Translations under genes and position numbers: made by a program
DNA from: Desulfospira joergensenii DSM 10085
GTDB lineage: Bacteria > Desulfobacterota > Desulfobacteria > Desulfobacterales > Desulfobacteraceae
Length of the DNA stretch: 64,000 bases
Direction: 5' to 3'
Assembly: GCF_000420085.1 (NCBI RefSeq)
Contig: NZ_ATUG01000001.1
Coordinates: forward strand, 1-64,000
The notes under the pieces: generated by a model
What the model was told of the DNA's origin: nothing
Seen by the model: only the letters and a program-made list of their open reading frames with translations
The model's database searches: none
Shown: positions 28,535 through 36,338 of the stretch, one piece after another
Position numbering within the stretch: position 1 is the first letter of the stretch
How the letters are laid out: the number at the start of each line of letters is the position of its first letter

Positions 28535-29884
28535 TCAGTCCAAGCCGAATTTTTTGATTTTCCGCCAGAGGGAGGCCCGGTCGATCCCCAGGATCTGGGC
28601 GATTCTGGTCCGGGTATGGTGGGTATTTCTCAAAAGATGGGAAATATAGTCTTTTTCCAGCTCCGCCAGGGTCATCATATGATCCCTGGGTCGCTGGTAG
28701 GCATGGAGTTCAAGGTCTGTCAGATCCGGGGGCAGATCGCAGGCCCGGATATCCTGGCCCGTTGAAATGGCGGCCGCCCGCTCCAAAATATTTTCAAGCT
28801 CTCTTACATTTCCGGGAAATACGTAATTTTCCAATAAAGACATGGCCCGGCTTGAAATTCTACGGATCTGATTGCCCTGTCTTTGGTTGAGCCGGTTTAG
28901 AATATGGTAGGCCAGCAGGGGAATATCTTCCGGCCGTTCCTTGAGACCGGGCAGTTCAATGTTTACCACATTGATGCGATAAAACATGTCTTTTCTGAAC
29001 CCGCCGGCTTCGACCTCGGCTTTCAGGTCTTTGGCCGTTGCAGAGATCACCCGGACATCAAAGGAGACAGCGTTGTTGCCTCCCACCCGGATCAGTTCTT
29101 TTTCCTGAAGGGCGCGCAAGAGCTTTACCTGCATGGAATGGGGCATTTCCCCGATTTCATCCAGAAGAATGGTTCCCTTGTCCGCAGATTCCAGCAGCCC
29201 CGGGTGGGTGGCAACCGCTCCGGTAAAGGCCCCTTTTTCATGTCCGAACAATTCATTGTCCAGAAGGGTTTCCGTGAAGGCTCCGCAGTTAACCGCGACA
29301 AAGGGCCCTTTGGATCGGGAGCTTGCCGCATGGATGAGCTTTGCCACCAGTTCTTTTCCGCTGCCCGAGTCCCCGGTGATCAGGACGTTGCAGTCTGTCG
29401 GGGCGATCTGTTGAACCAGATTTTCAATTTCCTTTATTTTGGGGCTGTTTCCGATGATCACCGGTATGTCTGCAGAATCGCTTTTCAGGTCCTCCAGTAT
29501 CCCTTTTTCCTGTTGGCTGCCGATCCTTTCCAGGGTCTTTTTGACCGCTTTAAGAAAGGCTTCCGGGGTAAAGGGCTTTTCAAGATAATCGGTTGCCCCC
29601 TCCCGGGTGGCTTCAACAGCGTGTCCGATACTGGCATACCCGGTCATCAAGATGACATCGGTTCCGGGAAACCGGGTCTTGACGGTAATCATCAGATCCA
29701 TGCCGTCCATACCCGCCATTTTCACGTCTGTCACAACCAGGTGATAGGCGTTTTTTTCCATGTGTTTCAGGGCCCGGACCGGGTCTGAATAGGAAGATAC
29801 CCCATATCCCTGACGCTCCAGCAATTGCCTCAGCCGTTTGAGGGTAACCGGATCATCATCTATGATCATGATCTTGAATATCAT
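28535..29884 (-). CDS. NtrC-family sigma-54-dependent response regulator
   Basis: 449 residues: receiver (1-120; phospho-acceptor in VTDVKMAGMDG), AAA+ domain (about 140-375) and Fis-type HTH (about 405-449; TRIAQILGIDRASLWRKI). The AAA+ part has Walker A GDSGSGKE, the sigma-54 contact loop GAFTGA and an intact Walker B LLDEIGE. It should hydrolyse ATP to open sigma-54 promoters after phosphorylation. Lies 30 bases after the beta-helix protein gene, and its stop abuts the dyads upstream of the USP operon, making it the first candidate for their regulator. Confidence 0.95.
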   Translation of the reverse strand: MIFKIMIIDDDPVTLKRLRQLLERQGYGVSSYSDPVRALKHMEKNAYHLVVTDVKMAGMDGMDLMITVKTRFPGTDVILMTGYASIGHAVEATREGATDYLEKPFTPEAFLKAVKKTLERIGSQQEKGILEDLKSDSADIPVIIGNSPKIKEIENLVQQIAPTDCNVLITGDSGSGKELVAKLIHAASSRSKGPFVAVNCGAFTETLLDNELFGHEKGAFTGAVATHPGLLESADKGTILLDEIGEMPHSMQVKLLRALQEKELIRVGGNNAVSFDVRVISATAKDLKAEVEAGGFRKDMFYRINVVNIELPGLKERPEDIPLLAYHILNRLNQRQGNQIRRISSRAMSLLENYVFPGNVRELENILERAAAISTGQDIRACDLPPDLTDLELHAYQRPRDHMMTLAELEKDYISHLLRNTHHTRTRIAQILGIDRASLWRKIKKFGLD

Positions 29885-29914
29885 ATAAAGCCCTTTTTAT
29901 ATCACCGCAATCCT

Positions 29915-31330
29915 TTAGGGCTGGATACGAATGGAAGGATACAAGCCTTCTTTTTCTCCGGTGGGATATGGCTGGAGTGTGTTAAAGGAGATCTGCTGTC
30001 CTTCCTGGGCATGCCCTCTTAGCTCGTGATCATAATCACAATAGGCGCCGTTGGCCTCCAGGATATGCTCGATTCTGTTGCTGAAGCCTTCCACAAAGGT
30101 CTTTCCGTCTCCGGCAAACCGCATAGAACCGGAACTATAATCCCCGTCAAACTCGGAAAAGAACTCAATGGGAAGGGTATTGGTCTTCAGGTCCTTTTCA
30201 CAGGTGATATATCCCCAGACTAGACACTTGTCCGGGATGGTCAAGGGCTCTTCGATATCGATGATGGTATGGGGCATGACAATACATTTCTTGCCTATAG
30301 CAAGCTTTGCATCTTCCTTTCCGTGGAGAAAGGAATTAAACCCGACAAAGGTCTTCTGGCCGATCCGGGCGTTGATAATTTTTCCGCCGTGGGCCGTCAC
30401 ATTCATGCCCACAAGATGGGAATTGATGATAAAGGAATTCTCCTGGGCATTGGACCCGTTGCCCATATGGGCGTTATCCAGGTATGCCCGCTGGGAGATC
30501 AGTACATTTTCCCCGATCCGTGTCTGTCCCTTGATAACGGCGTACCGATTGACCGCCGAGCTTTCAGGCGCATCTATGGGCGGCAGGTCAACCACTTTAA
30601 AAAGGCGCTCGTATACGGGTTCCTTTTCCCGGACAAAATCATAAATCAGGCCCCGGGGCTGGAAAGACTCGTTCACACCGATATACTTGTCAATGACCTC
30701 TTTCTCATATTTATAGAGAAAGATGAAATCCTCGGACTCAATATGGATCACACCGGGATCGATCTTTTCATGGTAAAAATCACCGGCCTGGATATAGGAA
30801 AACTCTCCAATAATGCAGGAATGCAGGTTCATCAGGTCCACCGTTGAAAAGGCGCCCAGGAAACAACCTTCGGTGGTGGCTCCGTGGATATTGGCATAGT
30901 GGGCGGAAACCGTATTCCGGATGGTGAATTCCTCAGGTGTCTCTGGATTATGGGAGTTATTGTGAACCAATGTCTTGTAGAGCAGGCTCCCGTTGATCAC
31001 GATGGTCTCGTCATCGACCAGGGGAAGGGGATTGGTATGGTCCATGATCTCCCCCTCGCGTTTGAGTTCATCTCCCCGGATATCGCTTTTATAGATGATG
31101 GACTGATTAACGGAACATTTGCCGAGGAAATAGCTTCCGGCCATGCTGGCATTGCGAAAATTAAAATCAATGGGATGAAAGGAGGTGATCCCGTAAAAAC
31201 AATAAAATTTGGCAAGTTTCTCGTATTCTATGGTGCCCCGGATGAACCGGGATGTATCATATTCAAATTCTTTAAGGTTGGCATTGACCCTGGATATAAT
31301 GCGATCATTCAACAGCTTGAGATTTTTCAT
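29915..31330 (-). CDS. Left-handed beta-helix (hexapeptide-repeat) protein of unknown function
   Basis: 471 residues. Residues about 255-385 show hexapeptide-type periodicity (IKGQTRIGENVLISQRAYLD, IINARIGQKTFVGFNSF, LAIGKKCIVMPHTI), typical of a left-handed parallel beta-helix as in acyltransferases and sugar-nucleotide enzymes. The first 250 residues and the last 80 match nothing I recognise. There is no signal peptide. Acyl- or nucleotidyl-transfer is possible but unproven. The gene is co-oriented with and just upstream of the NtrC-type regulator, and divergent from the second activator. Confidence 0.65.
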   Translation of the reverse strand: MKNLKLLNDRIISRVNANLKEFEYDTSRFIRGTIEYEKLAKFYCFYGITSFHPIDFNFRNASMAGSYFLGKCSVNQSIIYKSDIRGDELKREGEIMDHTNPLPLVDDETIVINGSLLYKTLVHNNSHNPETPEEFTIRNTVSAHYANIHGATTEGCFLGAFSTVDLMNLHSCIIGEFSYIQAGDFYHEKIDPGVIHIESEDFIFLYKYEKEVIDKYIGVNESFQPRGLIYDFVREKEPVYERLFKVVDLPPIDAPESSAVNRYAVIKGQTRIGENVLISQRAYLDNAHMGNGSNAQENSFIINSHLVGMNVTAHGGKIINARIGQKTFVGFNSFLHGKEDAKLAIGKKCIVMPHTIIDIEEPLTIPDKCLVWGYITCEKDLKTNTLPIEFFSEFDGDYSSGSMRFAGDGKTFVEGFSNRIEHILEANGAYCDYDHELRGHAQEGQQISFNTLQPYPTGEKEGLYPSIRIQP

Positions 31331-31542
31331 GGACTCATCCCCCTGTTTCCGTATCTTTTAAAATTTATGGATATCTGTCTGTTTTTTCTCTTCATGGGAA
31401 ACTTCATACCACAGGTCAAAATTCAGCACAACAGCCTTGTTTGCATCCCTTTGAAAATACAATCTGTTTGATAAATCCCACCTGAGATGTTAATAACCCC
31501 AAAGGATGACAAAAACAGGAACATCATAGGAAAATAATCCCC

Positions 31543-32967
31543 ATGGTCCCTTGCCCCCAGATTATTGACGTCATGTCCCAAGGCCTTGACTTTACAAGGA
31601 TGATGGATGAACTCCCCACGGGTGTCCTGATTCTGGATACCCACCGCAGGGTTGTTTTTCTGAACCGGTCTTTCCAGGCCCTTTCAGGATTTTCCCCCTC
31701 CATGGCCCGGGGGGTGCCCTGCCACCACATCCTGAGGGGGGGCGCCTGCATCTCCAGCTGCCCGGTCCTGGCCATGAAAGATGAGCCCAGATCCATTGTC
31801 AAAGAAACCGATATGATCAACCTGGACCGGCAGCAGCTGCCCATCCGGATGAATACCGCCCCCCTTTTTGCCGAAGACGGCCGGGTTATCGGATATATCG
31901 AAACCATCGATGATATCAGGAGTTCCCAAAAACCGGGACGGGCCGTGGGAGAGGCTTACAGCTTTTCCAATATCGTGGGCCGCAGTCCCCAGATGGAAAA
32001 AATATTTCAGACCCTGCCGATCCTGGCCCAGTCCGACGCCTCCATCCTGATTACCGGAGAAACCGGGACCGGAAAAGACCTGGTTGCCGAGGCCATCCAC
32101 CAGACATCGGAAAGGGAGGCCGGCCCCTTCATAAAGATCAACTGCGGGGCCCTGCCGGAAACCCTTCTGGAGTCGGAGATCTTCGGCCACCAGAAAGGGG
32201 CTTTTACCGGGGCTGTGGAAAACAAACCCGGCCGGTTCAAACTGGCCCACAACGGATCCATTTTTTTAACCGAGATCGGGGATCTTCCCCTTCCCCTCCA
32301 GGTCAAGCTACTGACCTTTCTGGATGACAAGATCATTTTCCCCCTGGGCAGCACAAAAGGATTCAAGGCCAACGTCAGGATCATCGCCGCCACCCACAGG
32401 AACCTGGAACAGATGGTGGAACAGGGCCGGTTCAGAAAGGATCTCATGTTCCGACTCAACGTGGCCCGGATCCATTTGCCTCCCCTGCGGGAGCGGGAAG
32501 GCGACGTCCGTCTCTTAATCGACCACTTTCTGGTCTTTTACAGCCGGCAGCTGGATAAAAAGATCAACGGACTTTCCGATGAGGCCCTGGCTGTCCTCTT
32601 ACACTACCCCTACGATGGCAATATCAGAGAATTGAAAAATATTGTGGAATACGCCGTCAACGTAACCACCGAGCCCTTCATTCACCCCCGGCACCTGCCG
32701 AGCTATCTGCTGGAGACGGCCGATCCCGGGAACCCGGGATTTCCGCAACCGGTTTCAGACCCGTTTACGGACAATCCCCATTTCCCCGGGGAGAGCCCCC
32801 TGGAAAAAAACCCACCGGCCCACCATACCTGGACCGATGTTCAAAAGGATATGATCATGAATGCCCTGCGCAAGGCCAAGGGCAGAAAAGGGGAAGCGGC
32901 AAAGCTTCTGGGCTGGGGAAGAAGTACCCTGTGGCGAAAGATGAAGCAGTTGAAACTGGATGAATGA
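31543..32967 (+). CDS. PAS-containing sigma-54 activator with altered Walker B
   Basis: 474 residues without a receiver: PAS (about 15-125), AAA+ (about 140-380), Fis-type HTH (about 430-474; KGEAAKLLGWGRSTLWRKM). Walker A GETGTGKD, GAFTGA and the arginine-finger region FRKDLMFRLNV are present. The Walker B reads IFLTEIGDLP, with Thr243 where nearly all relatives have Asp, which should weaken Mg-ATP hydrolysis. The PAS domain carries a Cys cluster (CHHILRGGACISSCPVL), suggesting redox or metal sensing. Start ATG at 31543 has a weak AGGA; the ATG at 31573 is an alternative. Divergent from the beta-helix protein gene. Confidence 0.9.
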   Translation: MVPCPQIIDVMSQGLDFTRMMDELPTGVLILDTHRRVVFLNRSFQALSGFSPSMARGVPCHHILRGGACISSCPVLAMKDEPRSIVKETDMINLDRQQLPIRMNTAPLFAEDGRVIGYIETIDDIRSSQKPGRAVGEAYSFSNIVGRSPQMEKIFQTLPILAQSDASILITGETGTGKDLVAEAIHQTSEREAGPFIKINCGALPETLLESEIFGHQKGAFTGAVENKPGRFKLAHNGSIFLTEIGDLPLPLQVKLLTFLDDKIIFPLGSTKGFKANVRIIAATHRNLEQMVEQGRFRKDLMFRLNVARIHLPPLREREGDVRLLIDHFLVFYSRQLDKKINGLSDEALAVLLHYPYDGNIRELKNIVEYAVNVTTEPFIHPRHLPSYLLETADPGNPGFPQPVSDPFTDNPHFPGESPLEKNPPAHHTWTDVQKDMIMNALRKAKGRKGEAAKLLGWGRSTLWRKMKQLKLDE

Positions 32968-32997
32968 TCTTTTTTTCTATACAGATCTGAATCAATA

Positions 32998-33014
32998 TGT
33001 TACATTCTGAAACA
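32998..33014. promoter_or_regulatory. TGTT-N9-AACA dyad upstream of the NifX-like/kinase operon
   Basis: TGTTACATTCTGAAACA is an imperfect 17-bp palindrome of the same form as the three sites at 28429-28532. It lies 35 bases before the NifX-like ATG. No sigma-54 element was found here, so its effect may differ from that at the USP operon. Confidence 0.45.
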
Positions 33015-33048
33015 TTCCATTAAAAGTAAGCAAAACAGGGAATTGCCG

Positions 33049-33408
33049 ATGATCCACAAATTGACCATCCCCCTCTACCATGAAGAAATCTGCCCCAGAT
33101 TCGACCTGGCACCGGAAGTCCTTTTCCTGCTGATCACAAAGGGAAACGTCATAGAGGAAAAACGGACCATTGCCCTGCCCAGGCCCTCGGCAGACGACCT
33201 TTGCCACATGCTGCTCTCGGAAAAGATCAACACCTTGATCTGCGGCGCCATCGAGGATGAATACTTCCAGTTCCTCAAATGGAAAAAGATCAAGATCTAT
33301 GACTCTGTCTGCGGCAACTGGTCAAAGGCCTTTCATCTCTGGAGCAAGAAAAAGCTGACCTCCGGAGCAATTCTATCCCGAAGAATGGTTGAGGGGAAAT
33401 ATGTTTAA
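33049..33408 (+). CDS. NifX/NafY-type (dinitrogenase FeMo-cofactor biosynthesis) domain protein
   Basis: 119 residues with the NifB/NifX/VnfX-like fold: an N-terminal strand (TIPLYHEEICPRFDLAPEVL), a middle INTLICGAIEDEYFQFLKWKKI and a C-terminal glycine-poor tail. Small proteins of this family bind metallo-cofactors, or have unrelated regulatory roles when outside nif clusters; no nif gene is present here. The ATG at 33049 is chosen over a TTG at 33043 because AGGGA lies 8 bases upstream. Its last 8 bases overlap the following kinase gene, so the two are translationally coupled. Confidence 0.7.
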   Translation: MIHKLTIPLYHEEICPRFDLAPEVLFLLITKGNVIEEKRTIALPRPSADDLCHMLLSEKINTLICGAIEDEYFQFLKWKKIKIYDSVCGNWSKAFHLWSKKKLTSGAILSRRMVEGKYV

Positions 33409-35116
33409 AAAATTGATCAATTCCCTGTTCCTGATCAATGGAAGTCCCCAGGAACACTACACCATCCTGAAACGAAACTTTATCATCGTCATGCTGGTGA
33501 TCACCACCCTCCCCCTTGCCACCATGGTGATGATCAATTATTTTCAATACCGTTCCCATTTGAGAACCCAGATCATTTCCCCGCTCTATGCCATGGCGGA
33601 AAAAACCCGCCACTCCTTTGAGCTTTTTCTGGACCAGCACCTGGCTACCATCCGATTCATTTCCGCCACGTACAACTACGATGACCTCAACGACGAAAAG
33701 AACATCCGCAAGATCCTCATCTCCCTGAAAAAAGAATGGAGGGGCTTTGTGGATATCGGTCTCATCAACGGAGAGGGAACCCTGGTCAGTTATGCCGGAC
33801 CTTACTCCCTTGTGGGTAAAAACTATTCAGAACAGATCTCCTTCCAGGAGACCCAGGTCAAAGGCAAATATATCTCCAACGTCTTCATGGGCCACAGAAA
33901 ATATCCCCATATCGTCATTGCCGTTCAGCACCTGTCCGAATCAGGACAAAGCTGGATCATTCGGGCCACTGTGGATACGGACTTCTTTGACGCCCTGATC
34001 TCCAGTATGGGGCTGCCCCGGCTCACGGACGCTTTTCTGGTCAACCGGGAGGGAACCCTCCAGACAAACTCCCTCTATTTCGGCAACACCCTGGAAAACT
34101 GCAATATCTGCCTCCCCAGGATGACGCCCTCCGGGACTTCCCGGTTCAGGGAACTGAACGATCAGAAACAGGATTATATTATCGTATCTTCGGCATTTTC
34201 CATCGCAGATTACGTCCTTGTCATTGTTCAGCCCCAGTCCGTGGCACTCAAATCCTGGTATGCCCTGAAAACGGAGATGATCGTCATCTTTTTCATCAGC
34301 CTTTTCGTCATCATCTTTTCCATATTGAAAATGGCAACGGTCATGGTGAACAGAATCAGGACATCCGATGAAAACAGAGAAACCATGCTGGAAGAACTCC
34401 AGCATGCCCAGAAGTTGTCTTCCATCGGCAGGCTGGCCGCCGGCGTTGCCCATGAAATCAACAATCCCCTGGCCATTATCAATGAAAAAGCCGGACTGAT
34501 GAGCGATCTGATCGACCTGTCAAAGGACTTTCACCAAAAAACAAAATTTTCAGGCCTGACCCAGTCCATCCTTGATTCCGTAAACAGATGCAGGACAATC
34601 ACCCACCGGCTTTTAGGGTTTTCAAAACGCATCGACATCAAGATTGAAGAAATCGACATGAACAATATTATCCATGAAGTCCTGGCCTTCATGGAAAAGG
34701 ATATTCTCTACCGGAAAATCGATATCAGTCTTAATTTATCGGAATCCCTGGTTTTGATCCAGTCCGACCACGGCCAGATCCAGCAGATCCTGATCAACCT
34801 TCTGAGCAATGCATTTGCAGCTGTTGAAGATTTGGGGCGGGTGGAAATCCAGACGGAAAACACTGTAGACAACGGTATCCGTGTAATCATCAGTGACAAT
34901 GGATGCGGAATGCCCAAGGATGTTTTAAAAAATATCTTTGATCCCTTTTTCTCGACCAAGAAAGAAAAAGGGACCGGCCTGGGGCTTTCCATCACCTATG
35001 GAATCATAAAAAAACTCGGGGGTCAGATCAGCGTGGACAGCCAGCTGGGAAAAGGCTCGGTATTCACCTTTAATCTGCCTGAAAAACCCAACGACCTGGA
35101 GTCAACCAATGAATAA
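33401..35116 (+). CDS. Membrane histidine kinase with periplasmic Cache-type sensor
   Basis: 571 residues: membrane helix (about 24-44), a periplasmic double-Cache-like region (about 50-290; VDIGLINGEGTLVSYAGP), second helix (about 293-313), HisKA with AAGVAHEINNPLAIIN, and HATPase with N box LINLLSNAFAAVED, DNGCGMP and FDPFFSTKKEKGTGLGLS. All catalytic boxes are intact. The ATG at 33401 follows GAGGGG; a TTG at 33389 is less likely. It overlaps the NifX-like gene and the following receiver gene by 8 bases each, an arrangement suggesting fixed stoichiometry. Confidence 0.95.
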   Translation: MFKKLINSLFLINGSPQEHYTILKRNFIIVMLVITTLPLATMVMINYFQYRSHLRTQIISPLYAMAEKTRHSFELFLDQHLATIRFISATYNYDDLNDEKNIRKILISLKKEWRGFVDIGLINGEGTLVSYAGPYSLVGKNYSEQISFQETQVKGKYISNVFMGHRKYPHIVIAVQHLSESGQSWIIRATVDTDFFDALISSMGLPRLTDAFLVNREGTLQTNSLYFGNTLENCNICLPRMTPSGTSRFRELNDQKQDYIIVSSAFSIADYVLVIVQPQSVALKSWYALKTEMIVIFFISLFVIIFSILKMATVMVNRIRTSDENRETMLEELQHAQKLSSIGRLAAGVAHEINNPLAIINEKAGLMSDLIDLSKDFHQKTKFSGLTQSILDSVNRCRTITHRLLGFSKRIDIKIEEIDMNNIIHEVLAFMEKDILYRKIDISLNLSESLVLIQSDHGQIQQILINLLSNAFAAVEDLGRVEIQTENTVDNGIRVIISDNGCGMPKDVLKNIFDPFFSTKKEKGTGLGLSITYGIIKKLGGQISVDSQLGKGSVFTFNLPEKPNDLESTNE

Positions 35117-35492
35117 AAAACCACGGATTCTTTTGATCGACGATGAAATCGAATTCATTACAACCCTGGCCGAACGCCTGGAACTGAGAGGATACGATGT
35201 CGAGACTTCAGAAAGCGGGGAATCGGGCATTGACCTTATGGCCAAGTCTTCCTTTGATGTTGCCATTCTTGATCTCATGATGCCGGGACTCAACGGGATC
35301 GACACATTAAACCAGATCAAAAGGATTGATCCACGCCTTCCCGTCATTCTCCTGACCGGTCACGGCTCAACCAAGGAAGGAATGGAGGGCATGCGTATCG
35401 GTGCCTTTGACTTTTTAATGAAACCCCTGGATATCAACGAACTCCTGGACAGAATCAAACTGGCCCTGGAAAAAGGGACAAAGGAAATATAA
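35109..35492 (+). CDS. Single-domain response regulator
   Basis: 127 residues, a receiver only: acidic pair in ILLIDDEIEF, phospho-acceptor in VAILDLMMPGLNG (about 53), Thr in ILLTGHGSTKEG and Lys in FLMKPLDINE. Overlaps the Cache kinase gene by 8 bases and is followed 1 base later by the degenerate kinase, so a kinase-receiver-phosphotransferase relay is suggested. Confidence 0.93.
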   Translation: MNKKPRILLIDDEIEFITTLAERLELRGYDVETSESGESGIDLMAKSSFDVAILDLMMPGLNGIDTLNQIKRIDPRLPVILLTGHGSTKEGMEGMRIGAFDFLMKPLDINELLDRIKLALEKGTKEI

Positions 35493-35493
35493 A

Positions 35494-36144
35494 ATGCCTC
35501 CAAAGGATCTTGCCCCGGAATTCATGGGAAAAGTGACCGCCTCCGTCACCCACGAAATCCAGAACGTTCTGGCGGTGATCAAGGAAAGCGCCGGGTTAAT
35601 GGAAGACCTGACCCTGATGATGAACCGGAATGAAGGTGTTCCCGGAATGGAAGAAAAACTGGCCTCCTGCCTGGATACCATCAAGAAGCAGGCCTACCGG
35701 GGAGTCAGCCTGACTTCGAATCTCAATGCCTTTGCCCACTCTCCGGACAATCCCGTCTCCACCTTTAATCCAGTGGAAACCATCCAAAAACTGCTTGGGA
35801 TATCAGAACGGATCTTCAAACTCAAAGGAACAACGATCTCCTTTTCAGGGCCGGATTCAGTTGCCTCCCTCACCACAGATCCCCTTGTCTTTCAAATGCT
35901 GATCTTTTCCTGCCTGGAATTTCTTGTAAAGAAGTTTTCCCCTGAAATCATCTCCGTGGAACTCAGGTCTGATGGCGGAAATACCATTGTCAATTTATCT
36001 GCCCCGGCAGACAAAGAGGAAAATATAGAACAGATGCCGATTCCGGAAAACATCAGCCGCACCTGCCAGATGCTTGGCGGAAGGGTTGAGATTACCGGCA
36101 ATCCGGCCGGTATTGACCTAACTCTGTCCAACGCTCCCCGATAA
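35494..36144 (+). CDS. Degenerate histidine-kinase-like protein, possible ChpT/Spo0B-type phosphotransferase
   Basis: 216 residues. The first 85 resemble a HisKA helical hairpin with an H-box (ASVTHEIQNVLAVIKESA, His about 20). The rest keeps a HATPase-like size, but the N, G1, F and G2 boxes are absent; the expected positions read FSCLEFLVKKF and LSAPADKEEN. Autokinase activity is therefore unlikely. The same pattern (dimerising His hairpin plus dead ATPase fold) defines the phosphotransferases ChpT and Spo0B, so a role shuttling phosphate between nearby receivers is proposed. One base after the receiver gene. Confidence 0.65.
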   Translation: MPPKDLAPEFMGKVTASVTHEIQNVLAVIKESAGLMEDLTLMMNRNEGVPGMEEKLASCLDTIKKQAYRGVSLTSNLNAFAHSPDNPVSTFNPVETIQKLLGISERIFKLKGTTISFSGPDSVASLTTDPLVFQMLIFSCLEFLVKKFSPEIISVELRSDGGNTIVNLSAPADKEENIEQMPIPENISRTCQMLGGRVEITGNPAGIDLTLSNAPR

Positions 36145-36209
36145 ATTGTTCTGATTTGTTCCATATTGATTCGTCTCTTCTGTTTCTATTTGTATCAATT
36201 TGTTTAAAG

Positions 36210-36244
36210 CTCGAGATATCGAATTCGTAACCAATTGAATTCAA
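36210..36244. promoter_or_regulatory. Cluster of short palindromes upstream of the sigma-54 promoter
   Basis: Within 35 bases lie CTCGAG (36210), GATATC (36215), CGAATTCG (36220), CAATTG (36232) and TTGAATTCAA (36235-36244); the two GAATTC cores are 18 bases apart. They end 15 bases before the sigma-54 element at 36260. Operator or activator sites are possible; this is pattern recognition only. Confidence 0.35.
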
Positions 36245-36259
36245 ATGTCATTTAATCGT

Positions 36260-36275
36260 TGGCACATCTATTGCT
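36260..36275 (+). promoter_or_regulatory. sigma-54 promoter of the kinase-like/receiver fusion operon
   Basis: TGGCACATCTATTGCT has GG at -24, N10, GC at -12, and matches the consensus TGGCACR-N4-TTGCW at all conserved bases. It points to the ATG at 36339. Transcription would start near 36286. A 7-bp inverted repeat (CTGTTCA at 36282-36288, TGAACAG at 36299-36305) spans the start of the leader and could be an RNA hairpin or a repressor site. Confidence 0.85.
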
Positions 36276-36338
36276 TTTAATCTGTTCAATGCGACAGATG
36301 AACAGCTAAAAACAGATAATCATAAATGGGAGGCGATC

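Noticed and set aside
36210..36226. Possible cloning-vector polylinker (CTCGAG, GATATC, GAATTC)
   Set aside because: Only a 12-base stretch matches a known polylinker order; the flanking sequence continues naturally into a sigma-54 promoter and gene, so vector contamination is unlikely.
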